NCBI GenBank assembly: GCA_029560585.1
Contig: JAKQKQ010000052.1
Location: 1 to 64,000 of the forward strand
Direction: 5' to 3'
DNA from: Verrucomicrobiota bacterium
GTDB taxonomy: Bacteria; Verrucomicrobiota; Verrucomicrobiia; JADLBR01
DNA: 64,000 nucleotides
Shown piece after piece: positions 27,963-36,293 of this stretch; the stretch's first letter is position 1, and each line of letters begins with the position of its first letter. Both the position numbers and the translations under genes were made by a program. Under the pieces are notes generated by a model that worked only from the letters and a program-made list of their open reading frames with translations, was not told where the DNA came from and did no database searches.

Positions 27963-29153
27963 TTATTTCGCGCCGAATTTGATCCGCATCTTGTGTCGAT
28001 AGATCTGGCCAGGGCGCAGGACTGGTGTGGGCCAATCGGGCCGGTGGATCGAGTCGGGATAGACCTGGGTCTCGAGGCAAAAGCCGCCGTGCTGCTGGTA
28101 CACGTAACCGCCCTTGCCCTTGTTCGTACCATTGAGAAAATTGCCTGTGTAGAACTGGACGCCGGGCTGGTTGCTCCATAGCTCGAGGGTCCGGCCGGAT
28201 TTTGGTTCGCAGGCCCGGGCGACCTGCTTCATGGCAAAGGATTCACCGTCGACGACGAAGTTATGGTCGAACCCGACGGGGTCGCCACCGGCGGCCTTGA
28301 GGTCGCGGCCGATGGGCTTTGACGACGTGAAATCGAAAGGCGTGCCCTTGACTGGCGCGAGTTCGCCGGTGGGGATGAGGGTGCCGTCGACGGGCGTGTA
28401 TCGAGAGGCGAAGAGCCTGAGCTCGTGATTCGCGATGCTGCCGGAGTCGTGGCCGGCGAGATTCCAGTATGTGTGCTGCGCCAGATTGCAGAGCGTGGCG
28501 CGGTCCGTCATCGCTGTCATCTCGACGAGCAATTCGCCATCGTTCGAGAGCACATAGGTGGCATTTGCGACGAGGTTGCCGGGGTAGTTTTCTTGGCCGT
28601 CGGGCGAATACAGGCCGAAGTTTATTGCGGGGCCGTCTGGGGTCATCTCGGTGCGGGCCGTCCAGACCTGCTTGTCGAAGCCCCTGATGCCACCGTGGAG
28701 ATGATTGACGCCGTTGTTGGTGGCCAGCTGGTAGGACTTTCCATCCAGTTCAAAATGGCCTTTGGCAATGCGGTTGGCGCAGCGGCCCGCGATCGTGCCA
28801 AAAAACGGGTGGCCGGCGAGATAGCCATCGAGAGAATCGTGGCCAAGGACGATATCGGCCATCTTGCCGTTGCGATCCGGGACGTGGAGTTCGGTGATGA
28901 TGGCCCCGTAATCGGTGACCTTCATCAAGAGGCCTTTGGCATTCTTAAGGGTGTAGAGTTTGACGGGCTGGCCGTTGGCGTTGCCCCATTCTTTCGATTC
29001 GATCGAGGGTTCGGCTCGTGTGCTCATGGTGAAGGTAATTGCGGATGTGGCCAAGAGAAGGGACAGGAAGTTGCTTCTGGCCGACCTGGGGGCGGAATCC
29101 CGCTGTATCGGCGATGTGGGGACCGTAACCCCAGGGTGCGTTTCTGCGACCAT
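27963..29153 (-). CDS. galM: Aldose 1-epimerase (mutarotase), exported
   Basis: 396 residues. Interconverts alpha and beta anomers of aldohexoses. The catalytic base and acid regions are visible: RCANRIAKGHFELDG, NNGVNHLHGG (conserved His), QHTYWNLAGH (catalytic His), DHNFVV and the late FCLETQVYPDSIHRPDWP with the catalytic Glu. A signal-like hydrophobic segment NFLSLLLATSAITFTM follows a long, charged N-region, so periplasmic location is likely. The protein is otherwise of standard length once the signal is removed. It sits between the pyruvyl transferase and the GH-A enzyme, all leftward. Confidence 0.93.
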   Translation of the reverse strand: MVAETHPGVTVPTSPIQRDSAPRSARSNFLSLLLATSAITFTMSTRAEPSIESKEWGNANGQPVKLYTLKNAKGLLMKVTDYGAIITELHVPDRNGKMADIVLGHDSLDGYLAGHPFFGTIAGRCANRIAKGHFELDGKSYQLATNNGVNHLHGGIRGFDKQVWTARTEMTPDGPAINFGLYSPDGQENYPGNLVANATYVLSNDGELLVEMTAMTDRATLCNLAQHTYWNLAGHDSGSIANHELRLFASRYTPVDGTLIPTGELAPVKGTPFDFTSSKPIGRDLKAAGGDPVGFDHNFVVDGESFAMKQVARACEPKSGRTLELWSNQPGVQFYTGNFLNGTNKGKGGYVYQQHGGFCLETQVYPDSIHRPDWPTPVLRPGQIYRHKMRIKFGAK

Positions 29154-29205
29154 GGCATTAACCTAGCGACCGGACTGTGGGAGGTCGAGCGGGAACGTGT
29201 GCGCG

Positions 29206-30510
29206 CTATCGTCGTTTGGCAAGCAACAGAATCTCATCCAGATAGTCGGCCGCCCTCTTTTTGATCGCCGGTATTGCTCTTGCCAAATGCTCTCTCGTCT
29301 CGTCCCGTTGTCCCCAAGCTTCCTCCAGCTTCAGCGTGACGGCTTCGCCGGCATCTCTTGCGACCAAATCCTCGGCGGGTATCACGTTTCTTTCGACCGA
29401 CATTCCAATGCTCCTGAAAAGTGTCTCGAACTTGTGGGACCAACTGAAGGTCACGGTCGGTATGCCTTCCGCCAGCCCTCGAAGCGCCGCATGAAAGCGC
29501 CCCGCAACCAAGAAATCCAGGCTGCCAATCGCCGCCTCAATGGATCTGATGTAGCTCTCCTCTGCCTGCCGAGACAACCGTCCTCGCTTGTGCAAGCTGA
29601 TCACCTCAGACCGACGCGCCAAGTGGCCACACAAGAACTGGTCGTCTTTCTCGCGCCGGCCGAACCTGCCGTGTTCGTGGGGGATCAGGACGACGTGGGC
29701 GCCCTTCGCCTTGAAGAACTCAATTACTCTCCGCATCAGGTCTAGATACAGGGGGATCCGATCATGCAATTGCCGGTTTAAACTTAAACCAACCCAAGGC
29801 CGTCCCTGTGGCCCCGGCGCGAGGCCCTGCCGCAACAAGAGGCGGTGTCCATCCTCGTGCGAATCCATCTTGTACAGGAAGGCAAAATCGGGCGCGATTC
29901 GGACCTTGGATCGGTCGGCCTCGGGGACGAGCGGGCCCAGGTACTCGGCCGAAACCTCATCGCGCGCGCAGATCAAGTGCATCAGCCCGATCATGCGTCT
30001 CATTTCTCGATTCAGTTCGCCATCTGGACGCCCCTGGAAAGGACCGAAGGTCTGCGGTGCGGATACGATGACGGCGCCGACGTTTCTGCACGACGTCGCA
30101 TTCCGTGTGGTGATGCTGGCATTACGGGCGCTGCGCATGTCGCTATGATGCGCGTCTGAATAGATGAAGCCGGCGCAGTCTATGAACAGGGCGGGCGCCT
30201 GAGCCTCCAGTCGCTGGCGATGGACCCGCTCGCGAGGCAGGCACATCACGCTCCAGCCCCGTTTCTGGAGGTGTTCCCTGCAGGCCCACCACATGACCGC
30301 GTCACCATAGTTGACAAAGACTCCGTTCGGCTGGAGTGAGGGACTGACCTGTACGATCGCGCGCGGCTGGCTGTCGCAGGAATCGAACCATTTGATGAGG
30401 GGGGCGTTGCGTCGCTTTTCTGCCCACCTCGCGAGGTGTTTTACGAGTCTCGACAGTCTTCGGATGCTTGGGGCGAGCGAAGACATCGGTATCGAAAGTC
30501 GTTGCCACAT
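29206..30510 (-). CDS. Polysaccharide pyruvyl transferase family protein
   Basis: 434 residues. Polysaccharide pyruvyl transferases add a ketal-linked pyruvate from phosphoenolpyruvate to sugars of exopolysaccharides or cell-wall polymers. Recognisable blocks: an N-terminal NYGDAVMWWACREHL (normally GDE-type start), PQTFGPFQG, ICARDEVSAEYLG, PDFAFL, WVGLSLN, and the C-terminal signature VAGRFHAALRGLAEGIPTV with FSWSHKFETLF. It is the third gene of a leftward GT4-GT4-pyruvyl transferase run, so it probably decorates the same surface glycan. Some family members have acquired other roles, so the donor is inferred. Confidence 0.85.
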   Translation of the reverse strand: MWQRLSIPMSSLAPSIRRLSRLVKHLARWAEKRRNAPLIKWFDSCDSQPRAIVQVSPSLQPNGVFVNYGDAVMWWACREHLQKRGWSVMCLPRERVHRQRLEAQAPALFIDCAGFIYSDAHHSDMRSARNASITTRNATSCRNVGAVIVSAPQTFGPFQGRPDGELNREMRRMIGLMHLICARDEVSAEYLGPLVPEADRSKVRIAPDFAFLYKMDSHEDGHRLLLRQGLAPGPQGRPWVGLSLNRQLHDRIPLYLDLMRRVIEFFKAKGAHVVLIPHEHGRFGRREKDDQFLCGHLARRSEVISLHKRGRLSRQAEESYIRSIEAAIGSLDFLVAGRFHAALRGLAEGIPTVTFSWSHKFETLFRSIGMSVERNVIPAEDLVARDAGEAVTLKLEEAWGQRDETREHLARAIPAIKKRAADYLDEILLLAKRR

Positions 30511-30572
30511 AGATTTCTCGTATCACAAAATAATGGGTTGCGCCCGAATCCGTCTTGAGGGCGTCGCCATCT

Positions 30573-31748
30573 TCATTTGTGGGGGGCCCTTATTCTGGCG
30601 CGCGCGACAAGGTCAGAAAATGCGTCGAGGAAACGTTCTCTGGTGTGGGTCTCCCTCACCCACGCAGAGCCCTCTTTTCCCAGTCGAGAACGCAATTCCG
30701 AGTTCGTCAACAGGTGGCTCAGGGCCTCGATGAAATGGGGGATCCCGTCCATGCCGTCCCCGTCATAGCGCCCGACGTAAATGCCAAAACGGGACACGAT
30801 ATTCTGCGGATTGACACAACTCAGGAGGGGCGTTTCACACCTCAAGGCTTCTTGAAAACTCACGGCCAATCCTTCGTGGACAGATGTGTTGACCAGGACC
30901 CACGCCTCGGACAGAAGGGAGGCCTTCGCCTGTTCTCCCACATGTCCAGTGAGTTCGACATTTGGCGGCAGCGTTTGCGGCTCCCAGGCTCCTTTTCCAT
31001 GGAAGTGGGCTTGGCCGAGGAGCAGGAATCTCACGTCAGGAAAACGTCGGGCAAGCTCGACGAAAATCCAGGGGCGCTTGAGGGGGTCGAGCCTGCCGAG
31101 AAAGACCACCATTGGCGTTTCACTTTTCTTGATTGATGCCGGTTCGATATCAACGATGTTGGGCAGCATCGTGACGGCGGAGGGCTGAACGCCATAGGCA
31201 TCCATAAACTTGTCGGCGAGGAAAGGGGCGGGCGTGGCAAAAAGCACGGGCCGGCGCCACCACGCCGAGGTTCGGACAACGGAGGCGAGGGACGTGCAGT
31301 CGGGAGTCTTGATTCCTTGCGGCGGGACGGTTTCCTCGCCGGGAATGCGGACGGCGCTGATTCGGGCCGCGTCCTCGGCAGTCCTGGGATCCCGTGCCCA
31401 TACGATGATGGGGGTGCGCGGCAAGACGTGAAAAATGGCGCGGTATTTGGGCCTGTAGTCAATTGATAGGAGCAGATCGAAATGTTCCCGCCAGAGCCTC
31501 ATGAAATAGCGTAGCGTGTTGCGTTCGCGGAGGATGAGGCGCGTGCCGTGTGCGATTGGGGCGACGCGCTTCTTTCGAGCGTATTTGTCACCAGAGAGGA
31601 AGACCAGGTCAACGCCTAAATGCGGGTTGTCGTTGAAACAATGTGCCAACTGACGTGTCGCCCAACCAAAGCCCCCCATCCTGCCCAAAGAGGGGTCAAA
31701 GAACTCGTTGGAAATCACTCCGAGTCTGATCTTTTTCCCGGTGGGCAT
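30573..31748 (-). CDS. GT4-like glycosyltransferase
   Basis: 391 residues, GT-B fold. The N-terminal acceptor domain begins IRLGVISNEFFDPSLGRMGG, with a Gly-rich loop (GGFGWATRQLA). The C-terminal donor domain shows MVVFLGRLDPLKRPWIFVEL, FLLLGQAHFHGKG, NVELTGHVGEQAKASLL and the EX7E-like NTSVHEGLAVSFQEALRCETPLL. The ATG at 31748 lies two bases after the preceding gene's stop, so the two are co-translated; an ORF start at 31793 would overlap the neighbour and adds nothing family-like. It probably elongates the repeat unit of a surface polysaccharide. Donor sugar is unknown. Confidence 0.85.
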   Translation of the reverse strand: MPTGKKIRLGVISNEFFDPSLGRMGGFGWATRQLAHCFNDNPHLGVDLVFLSGDKYARKKRVAPIAHGTRLILRERNTLRYFMRLWREHFDLLLSIDYRPKYRAIFHVLPRTPIIVWARDPRTAEDAARISAVRIPGEETVPPQGIKTPDCTSLASVVRTSAWWRRPVLFATPAPFLADKFMDAYGVQPSAVTMLPNIVDIEPASIKKSETPMVVFLGRLDPLKRPWIFVELARRFPDVRFLLLGQAHFHGKGAWEPQTLPPNVELTGHVGEQAKASLLSEAWVLVNTSVHEGLAVSFQEALRCETPLLSCVNPQNIVSRFGIYVGRYDGDGMDGIPHFIEALSHLLTNSELRSRLGKEGSAWVRETHTRERFLDAFSDLVARARIRAPHK

Positions 31749-31750
31749 AG

Positions 31751-33007
31751 TCACGTTCTTGCTGGGGGATTGGGGGCTGGGGAGACGGCGCAAAGGCGTT
31801 CGAGGAGGCCGACGAGCCGATCGTTCAAGGTCTCGATATCGTATTCTGCCTGGATTTTTCGCGATCCTGCCTCACCCATCGCGGGCCACAGTTCTGGGTG
31901 TTCGATCAGGTGCGTGAGATGGCGAGCGAGGGCTGCGGCGTCGGCCTCCGGGGCCAGGAAACCGGAAATCCCATGTTCGACAAGTTCGGGTATCCCGCTG
32001 TGCTGGGTGCTGATCACTGGCAGGCCGGAACTCATGGCCTCCATGAGGGCCACCGGGATTCCCTCCTGGTCCCCATCGGCGCCGGTGACGCTCGGGGCCA
32101 GGAATATCGAGGCGGTCCGGAGAACATCCGCCACCTCATCAAGGGATCGCATGCCGAGGAAACGGACGCGGTCCAGAGTCCCGAGCCGGGAGGCAAGGCG
32201 CTCGAGCTCTGGCCTCAGAGGGCCATCGCCAACGACGGTGTATCGGACACGCGGATGTCTGCGGCTTGTTTCGGCCACGGCGCGGAGGCCATATTCGATA
32301 CCTTTCTTTTCCACCAATCGGGCGACCGAGACGATGTTCACCGGTTGGTTTGGATTGTCCTCTCGCGGCGCGAACGGAAACATCCCGCGATCAATTCCCA
32401 TCCTATGGACGACCGTCCGGTCTGCGGGGCACCCCAGATGGGCGAGACTGCGGCTCCATCTCTGGCTGATGGGAAGAAAGAGTTCTCCCTCTTGGAACAG
32501 ATCGTCATAGGCACGGCGTCCTGCCTTGGTCAGTTTCTTGGTCATGTCGAAGCCATGAAAAACCGTGGCGATCCTGCCCGATAGCGCACCGACGCGGCGC
32601 AGGCGTATCGCGCGAGCACCACTGGTTCCGAAGTGGGCAAGGACCGCATCGCAGGGCCGTTCGGGCAGAAGGGAAAGTCCCGTGCAGAGAATCTTGCAGG
32701 GTCGGCCGCCGCGAAGACATGCGGGGAAGGCGCGCGCAACCTTGGCCGGATTCAAGGGTAATTGTTGAATCAGGTGGGCCAGTGCCGCAATCCGCCTCGC
32801 GAGTGCGCTTGAGGGTGGCCTGAGTAGGTAGCGGGTTCGCCGGAGCAGCTCGTACCTCGTGATGCATGGATGGATCGGGGCATCCGCTCCCCGATGTTTT
32901 GCATAGATGACGACATCATGCCCACGGTCCAGCAGACCCGTGATCTGGTTGAGAACAAACGTCTCGGAGATTTCGGGAAAGCTGTTGAGAAAGAACGCAA
33001 TTCTCAT
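31751..33007 (-). CDS. GT4 glycosyltransferase, WcaL/colanic-acid type
   Basis: 418 residues from the ATG at 33007 (the longer frame begins at an unsupported TTG). GT-B, family GT4. MRIAFFLNSFPEISETFVLNQ is the characteristic start of WcaL-like exopolysaccharide galactosyltransferases. Further blocks are RIATVFHGFDMTK, NIVSVARLVEKKGIEYGLRA, YTVVGDGPLRPELE, VRFLGMRSLDEVADVL and the EX7E motif in GDQEGIPVALMEAMSSGLPVI. It is the first gene of the three-gene glycan-assembly run. No polymerase (Wzy), flippase (Wzx) or priming transferase is in the window. Confidence 0.9.
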   Translation of the reverse strand: MRIAFFLNSFPEISETFVLNQITGLLDRGHDVVIYAKHRGADAPIHPCITRYELLRRTRYLLRPPSSALARRIAALAHLIQQLPLNPAKVARAFPACLRGGRPCKILCTGLSLLPERPCDAVLAHFGTSGARAIRLRRVGALSGRIATVFHGFDMTKKLTKAGRRAYDDLFQEGELFLPISQRWSRSLAHLGCPADRTVVHRMGIDRGMFPFAPREDNPNQPVNIVSVARLVEKKGIEYGLRAVAETSRRHPRVRYTVVGDGPLRPELERLASRLGTLDRVRFLGMRSLDEVADVLRTASIFLAPSVTGADGDQEGIPVALMEAMSSGLPVISTQHSGIPELVEHGISGFLAPEADAAALARHLTHLIEHPELWPAMGEAGSRKIQAEYDIETLNDRLVGLLERLCAVSPAPNPPART

Positions 33008-33064
33008 CTTACGGGCGGCGGAATTGCTTTCGGTTTCCAGGATCGTTCTAACGGACAACAGGTC

Positions 33065-34864
33065 TCATTCCGCGACCTCGAGCCACCCGAGGGATGTCGG
33101 GACGTGAAAATCGGGTTCGGTTGTCCGGGGATCCACCCAGCTCATCCACCTCTCGATGGGCGGGGGGTCTTTCATTCGGCGGCCGAGGTTGTGGATGCTC
33201 GGCTTGGCCGGCGCCGATTTGCCGCTGCGGTCGTGCGAGAACTCGGCGCGGAAGATGCCCCAGCGGATTCTCGCGCCGGGCTTAAGGGGAGGGAAACCGA
33301 GCGCCTCGAGGCTCTTCAGGGGGATGCTGCCCTCGACGTTGTAGCCGCCCTGCCGGACATGGGCGGCGGTGGCGAGGCCATCGAATTTCCACTTGCGAAC
33401 GAACTGACGGTAGTATGAGGCGCTGTAGTCAAAAGGGCGGCCGCGCGAATCGATCTCCACGCAGAAGTAGCGGGTCATCTGATCGTCGAGGGCGATGTAG
33501 AGTTCGGCGCGGTCCTCAAGGACAGCATCGGCCTCGTCGGTGAAATCATCGAGCGCGACGATGTCGGCGTCATCGACATCGAAGGCGAAGTAGAGATGGT
33601 CGGCGTCGCAGATGGCGCGGAATTCGGTGCTGGGCACGGGATCGGGATTCCACGGGAAGCGGAAGGCGCGCAGGGCCTCGGCCTGGCCCCAGTCGGGCTC
33701 GTCCGGGTTGCCGTCGATCTTGATCTGAGCCTTGGGGAGGAATCGCGCGCGGTATGTGGTCTCGCTCAATCTGGGGGCGGAGAAGTCGCGCTCGTGGAGG
33801 GCGACCCGCAAGGGGCCCTGCATCGTGGTGATCCAGAATTCGCCGGGCACGTGTTCGTACAGATAGGGGTAGGAGAGGCGATGCTGGGGCTCTTTGTCCC
33901 CAGGCTTCATCGGGTCGTATGCGATCACCGCGGGCTCGCCCCACGTGGCCCCGTCGTCCTCCGAGAGTGCCATGGACAGTTGTTCGCGTCGACCGGTCCT
34001 CTTCTCGGGGTCGATGTAACGGTTCCAGAGCAGGAGGAGGCGGCCGTCGTGGAGGCGCTGGAGGAGGCCCGGTGAGCCGCTGGCCAGGATCTTCGAGGGG
34101 CGGATGTTCTCCCAGGTCAGACCACCGTCCTTGGAGAAGGCCTCCGTAAATGAGCCGCGGTACGTGCGCAGGAGAAGCCAGAGTCGGCCGTCGGCCAATT
34201 CAGTGATGGTGCCCTCGATGCCGCCGCCGTGGTCCCCATAGCCGCCGTACTCGCCGAGGTCGACGACATCCCCCTTTTCCCAGTTCTGTCCCTCGTCGTC
34301 GGACACGTAAGCAAACGAGACATGGCGGCCGGGGTCTCGCACGGCCTGCTGGCTGATTAGAACGATGCGGCCGGAGCGCAATTGGATCATCTGGCGAATC
34401 GCCCCGCTCCATCCCGTCTGAAGTCGTTGCGGTTCCTGCCACGTCTCGCCCTCGTCAAGGCTTCGGATCACATAGACCGGGAGCTGGCAATCCGGTTGTG
34501 GTCCGCCCTTCTTCTGGTCCCAGCTGAGCTTCTGCTCTTTTGCGTTGAGAAAGGCGAACAGTATGGTGCCATCGCGCGTGCGAAGGATCGCGGCCTCGCC
34601 CCGCGACTCGAAGCGGTCCGGTTCTCGGAAAAGCGGGCGAGGCCGCCAGGTGCGGCCATTGTCATGGCTGATGCTCGCGTCCTTGGGGCCGGCGGCGAGG
34701 ATTGCGCCGTCCCCTCGTTTCACAAAGGGGCCGAGCAGGTCCGTGGGCAGGCGCTCGCACCGGGGATCGACGAGGATTTTCTTGGTTCCAAAATCGATTT
34801 CCTTCCACGGTGTGGCAGCCAACAGCAGGAGGAGCGGTAATGCATGTGCGGGGGTCATGGGCAT
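33065..34864 (-). CDS. Secreted BNR-repeat (sialidase-like) protein with C-terminal CBM9-like domain
   Basis: 599 residues. Short signal peptide (TPAHALPLLLLLAATP). Residues about 20-355 form a six-bladed propeller with at least five Asp-box motifs: SISHDNGRTW, VIRSLDEGETW, AYVSDDEGQNW, FSKDGGLTW and LSEDDGATW. This is the sialidase/GH33-like fold. The usual Arg-Ile-Pro motif near the N-terminus is not evident, so true sialidase activity is uncertain. Residues about 365-599 resemble a CBM9/DOMON-like sugar-binding domain (AQIKIDGNPDEPDWGQAEAL, LEDRAELYIALDD, GYNVEGSIPLKSLEALG). It lies downstream of the CE15 gene in the same direction (35-base gap), consistent with an extracellular glycan-degrading pair. 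Confidence 0.8.
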   Translation of the reverse strand: MPMTPAHALPLLLLLAATPWKEIDFGTKKILVDPRCERLPTDLLGPFVKRGDGAILAAGPKDASISHDNGRTWRPRPLFREPDRFESRGEAAILRTRDGTILFAFLNAKEQKLSWDQKKGGPQPDCQLPVYVIRSLDEGETWQEPQRLQTGWSGAIRQMIQLRSGRIVLISQQAVRDPGRHVSFAYVSDDEGQNWEKGDVVDLGEYGGYGDHGGGIEGTITELADGRLWLLLRTYRGSFTEAFSKDGGLTWENIRPSKILASGSPGLLQRLHDGRLLLLWNRYIDPEKRTGRREQLSMALSEDDGATWGEPAVIAYDPMKPGDKEPQHRLSYPYLYEHVPGEFWITTMQGPLRVALHERDFSAPRLSETTYRARFLPKAQIKIDGNPDEPDWGQAEALRAFRFPWNPDPVPSTEFRAICDADHLYFAFDVDDADIVALDDFTDEADAVLEDRAELYIALDDQMTRYFCVEIDSRGRPFDYSASYYRQFVRKWKFDGLATAAHVRQGGYNVEGSIPLKSLEALGFPPLKPGARIRWGIFRAEFSHDRSGKSAPAKPSIHNLGRRMKDPPPIERWMSWVDPRTTEPDFHVPTSLGWLEVAE

Positions 34865-34899
34865 ATCGCTTCGGGTTGACCCGACTTGCGGGGGGTGGG

Positions 34900-36204
34900 C
34901 TATCGGTTTTGATGCCAGTGCCTATCGGCGAAATCCATGTAGCGGTCCCAGTCGTAATCGGTGACATCATGTTTCCCATCGCGGATGTGGTAGCCGATGG
35001 TGCCTGCGACCGGGGCATTGATGGCGGGCATCTCGGTGGCCGGGAGGCCGTCGGTACCGAGCATTCGGTAGACAGGATCGGCAGCCTTGGCGGCGAGGAA
35101 CTCGCCCTTGGGATCGGCCCACCGATCCTGTTCGGCGCTGGCGACATAGACGGGCCGGGGCGCCATCAGCGCGATGAGCATGTGCTGGTCGAGGGGGAGT
35201 TCGGACTCGCGGTCAACGTACGTGGAGAACGCCGGACAGAACCAGTGGGGGAAGGCCCTCGTGATGTGGCGGATCTGTTCGCCGAAATCGCGGCGGTGAA
35301 GGTCGGCGCCGCCGCATCCGGAATCGTTGGAGATAACGATCGCGAAGCGCTCGTCGTTGGCACCCGCCCAGAGGGCAGTCTTGCCGAGGCGCGAGTGGCC
35401 CATGACCGCGATGTGTTTCGCGTCGATGTCGGGGTCGGTCTGGAGATAGTCCATCGCGCGGGACAGTCCCCATGCCCAGGCGGTGATGGCCCCGGGGGCA
35501 TCGGATGCGCGGGTGCCATCGCCGGATTTCTGCCAGACGGGGAAGACGCCTGACTTGAAGTCGTCGAAGAAATCTGGGGCGATATCGCCGTAGTAGGCGG
35601 TGGCGACGGCATAGCCGCGCGCGAGGATGCGCTCGACCGGCCAGCGACTGGAGCGGACCCCACGGGATGTTTCGGTGGCCCGGTTGTTGACGACGCCGAA
35701 TTCCTTGTTGTCCCGCATCCAGTTCGTGTTGAGGTCGATGCCGGGGTCGGAGTGAATCGAGTGATTGCCGTAGAAGTTCAGGCCGATGAAGGCGGGCGTG
35801 GGGCCAACGTGGTTCTTGGGAATGTATACGAGCAGATCCATGGAGGGTTCGCCCGATTGACCGAAGAAGTGGATGCGGATCTGTTTGCGGATGGCCTTGC
35901 CGCCGAGGGCGGCTGGGTCGATGCGGGGCGGGTCGAAGCGCACGCCGACCGGCGGTGCGGGCATGCGCCCATATTCGTATTTTGAGAACAGCTCGAGGAT
36001 TTCTGGTCGGCGCTTGCCGCGCCACGTGGCGGGATCGGCGACGCGTGTGCCGTCCATGCACATGAGGGGGTCGGGGAGCGTGTACGACGAGACCTTGGAT
36101 TCGTCGTAGTTGGTGGGTGGTGGGGCAACGGCCGCGGGGGCACTCGCCCCAATGAGGAATGCTGTCGCCAGAGGGCATGCGGCGGGGAATCGGCGCGGTG
36201 TCAT
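34900..36204 (-). CDS. CE15-type glucuronoyl esterase
   Basis: 434 residues with signal peptide (PLATAFLIGASAPAAVA). Carbohydrate esterase family 15 cleaves ester links between 4-O-methyl-glucuronic acid on xylan and lignin alcohols. The family signature is explicit: nucleophile Ser271 in GHSRLGKTALWAGA, then ISNDSGCGGADLHRR, and catalytic His412 in IRDGKHDVTDYDW, with the acidic residue likely in the SAEQDRWADPKGE loop. The N-terminal MPAPPVGVRF segment and LLVYIPKN are also typical. Length matches bacterial CE15 enzymes. This is the clearest indicator in the window of plant-biomass (xylan or lignin-carbohydrate) use. Confidence 0.92.
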   Translation of the reverse strand: MTPRRFPAACPLATAFLIGASAPAAVAPPPTNYDESKVSSYTLPDPLMCMDGTRVADPATWRGKRRPEILELFSKYEYGRMPAPPVGVRFDPPRIDPAALGGKAIRKQIRIHFFGQSGEPSMDLLVYIPKNHVGPTPAFIGLNFYGNHSIHSDPGIDLNTNWMRDNKEFGVVNNRATETSRGVRSSRWPVERILARGYAVATAYYGDIAPDFFDDFKSGVFPVWQKSGDGTRASDAPGAITAWAWGLSRAMDYLQTDPDIDAKHIAVMGHSRLGKTALWAGANDERFAIVISNDSGCGGADLHRRDFGEQIRHITRAFPHWFCPAFSTYVDRESELPLDQHMLIALMAPRPVYVASAEQDRWADPKGEFLAAKAADPVYRMLGTDGLPATEMPAINAPVAGTIGYHIRDGKHDVTDYDWDRYMDFADRHWHQNR

Positions 36205-36293
36205 GGCAGCAGGGTGTCCGCTGGACGACGGTGGGTCAAGAGGGTCGAGAGGCCCCGTGCCCCGGTCCAGCGCCCAACTGCCAACGGGATCGG

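Noticed and set aside
33065-34864. Calling the BNR protein a true sialidase.
   Set aside because: Asp-boxes are clear, but the RIP motif and the arginine triad were not convincingly located, so only sialidase-like fold is claimed.
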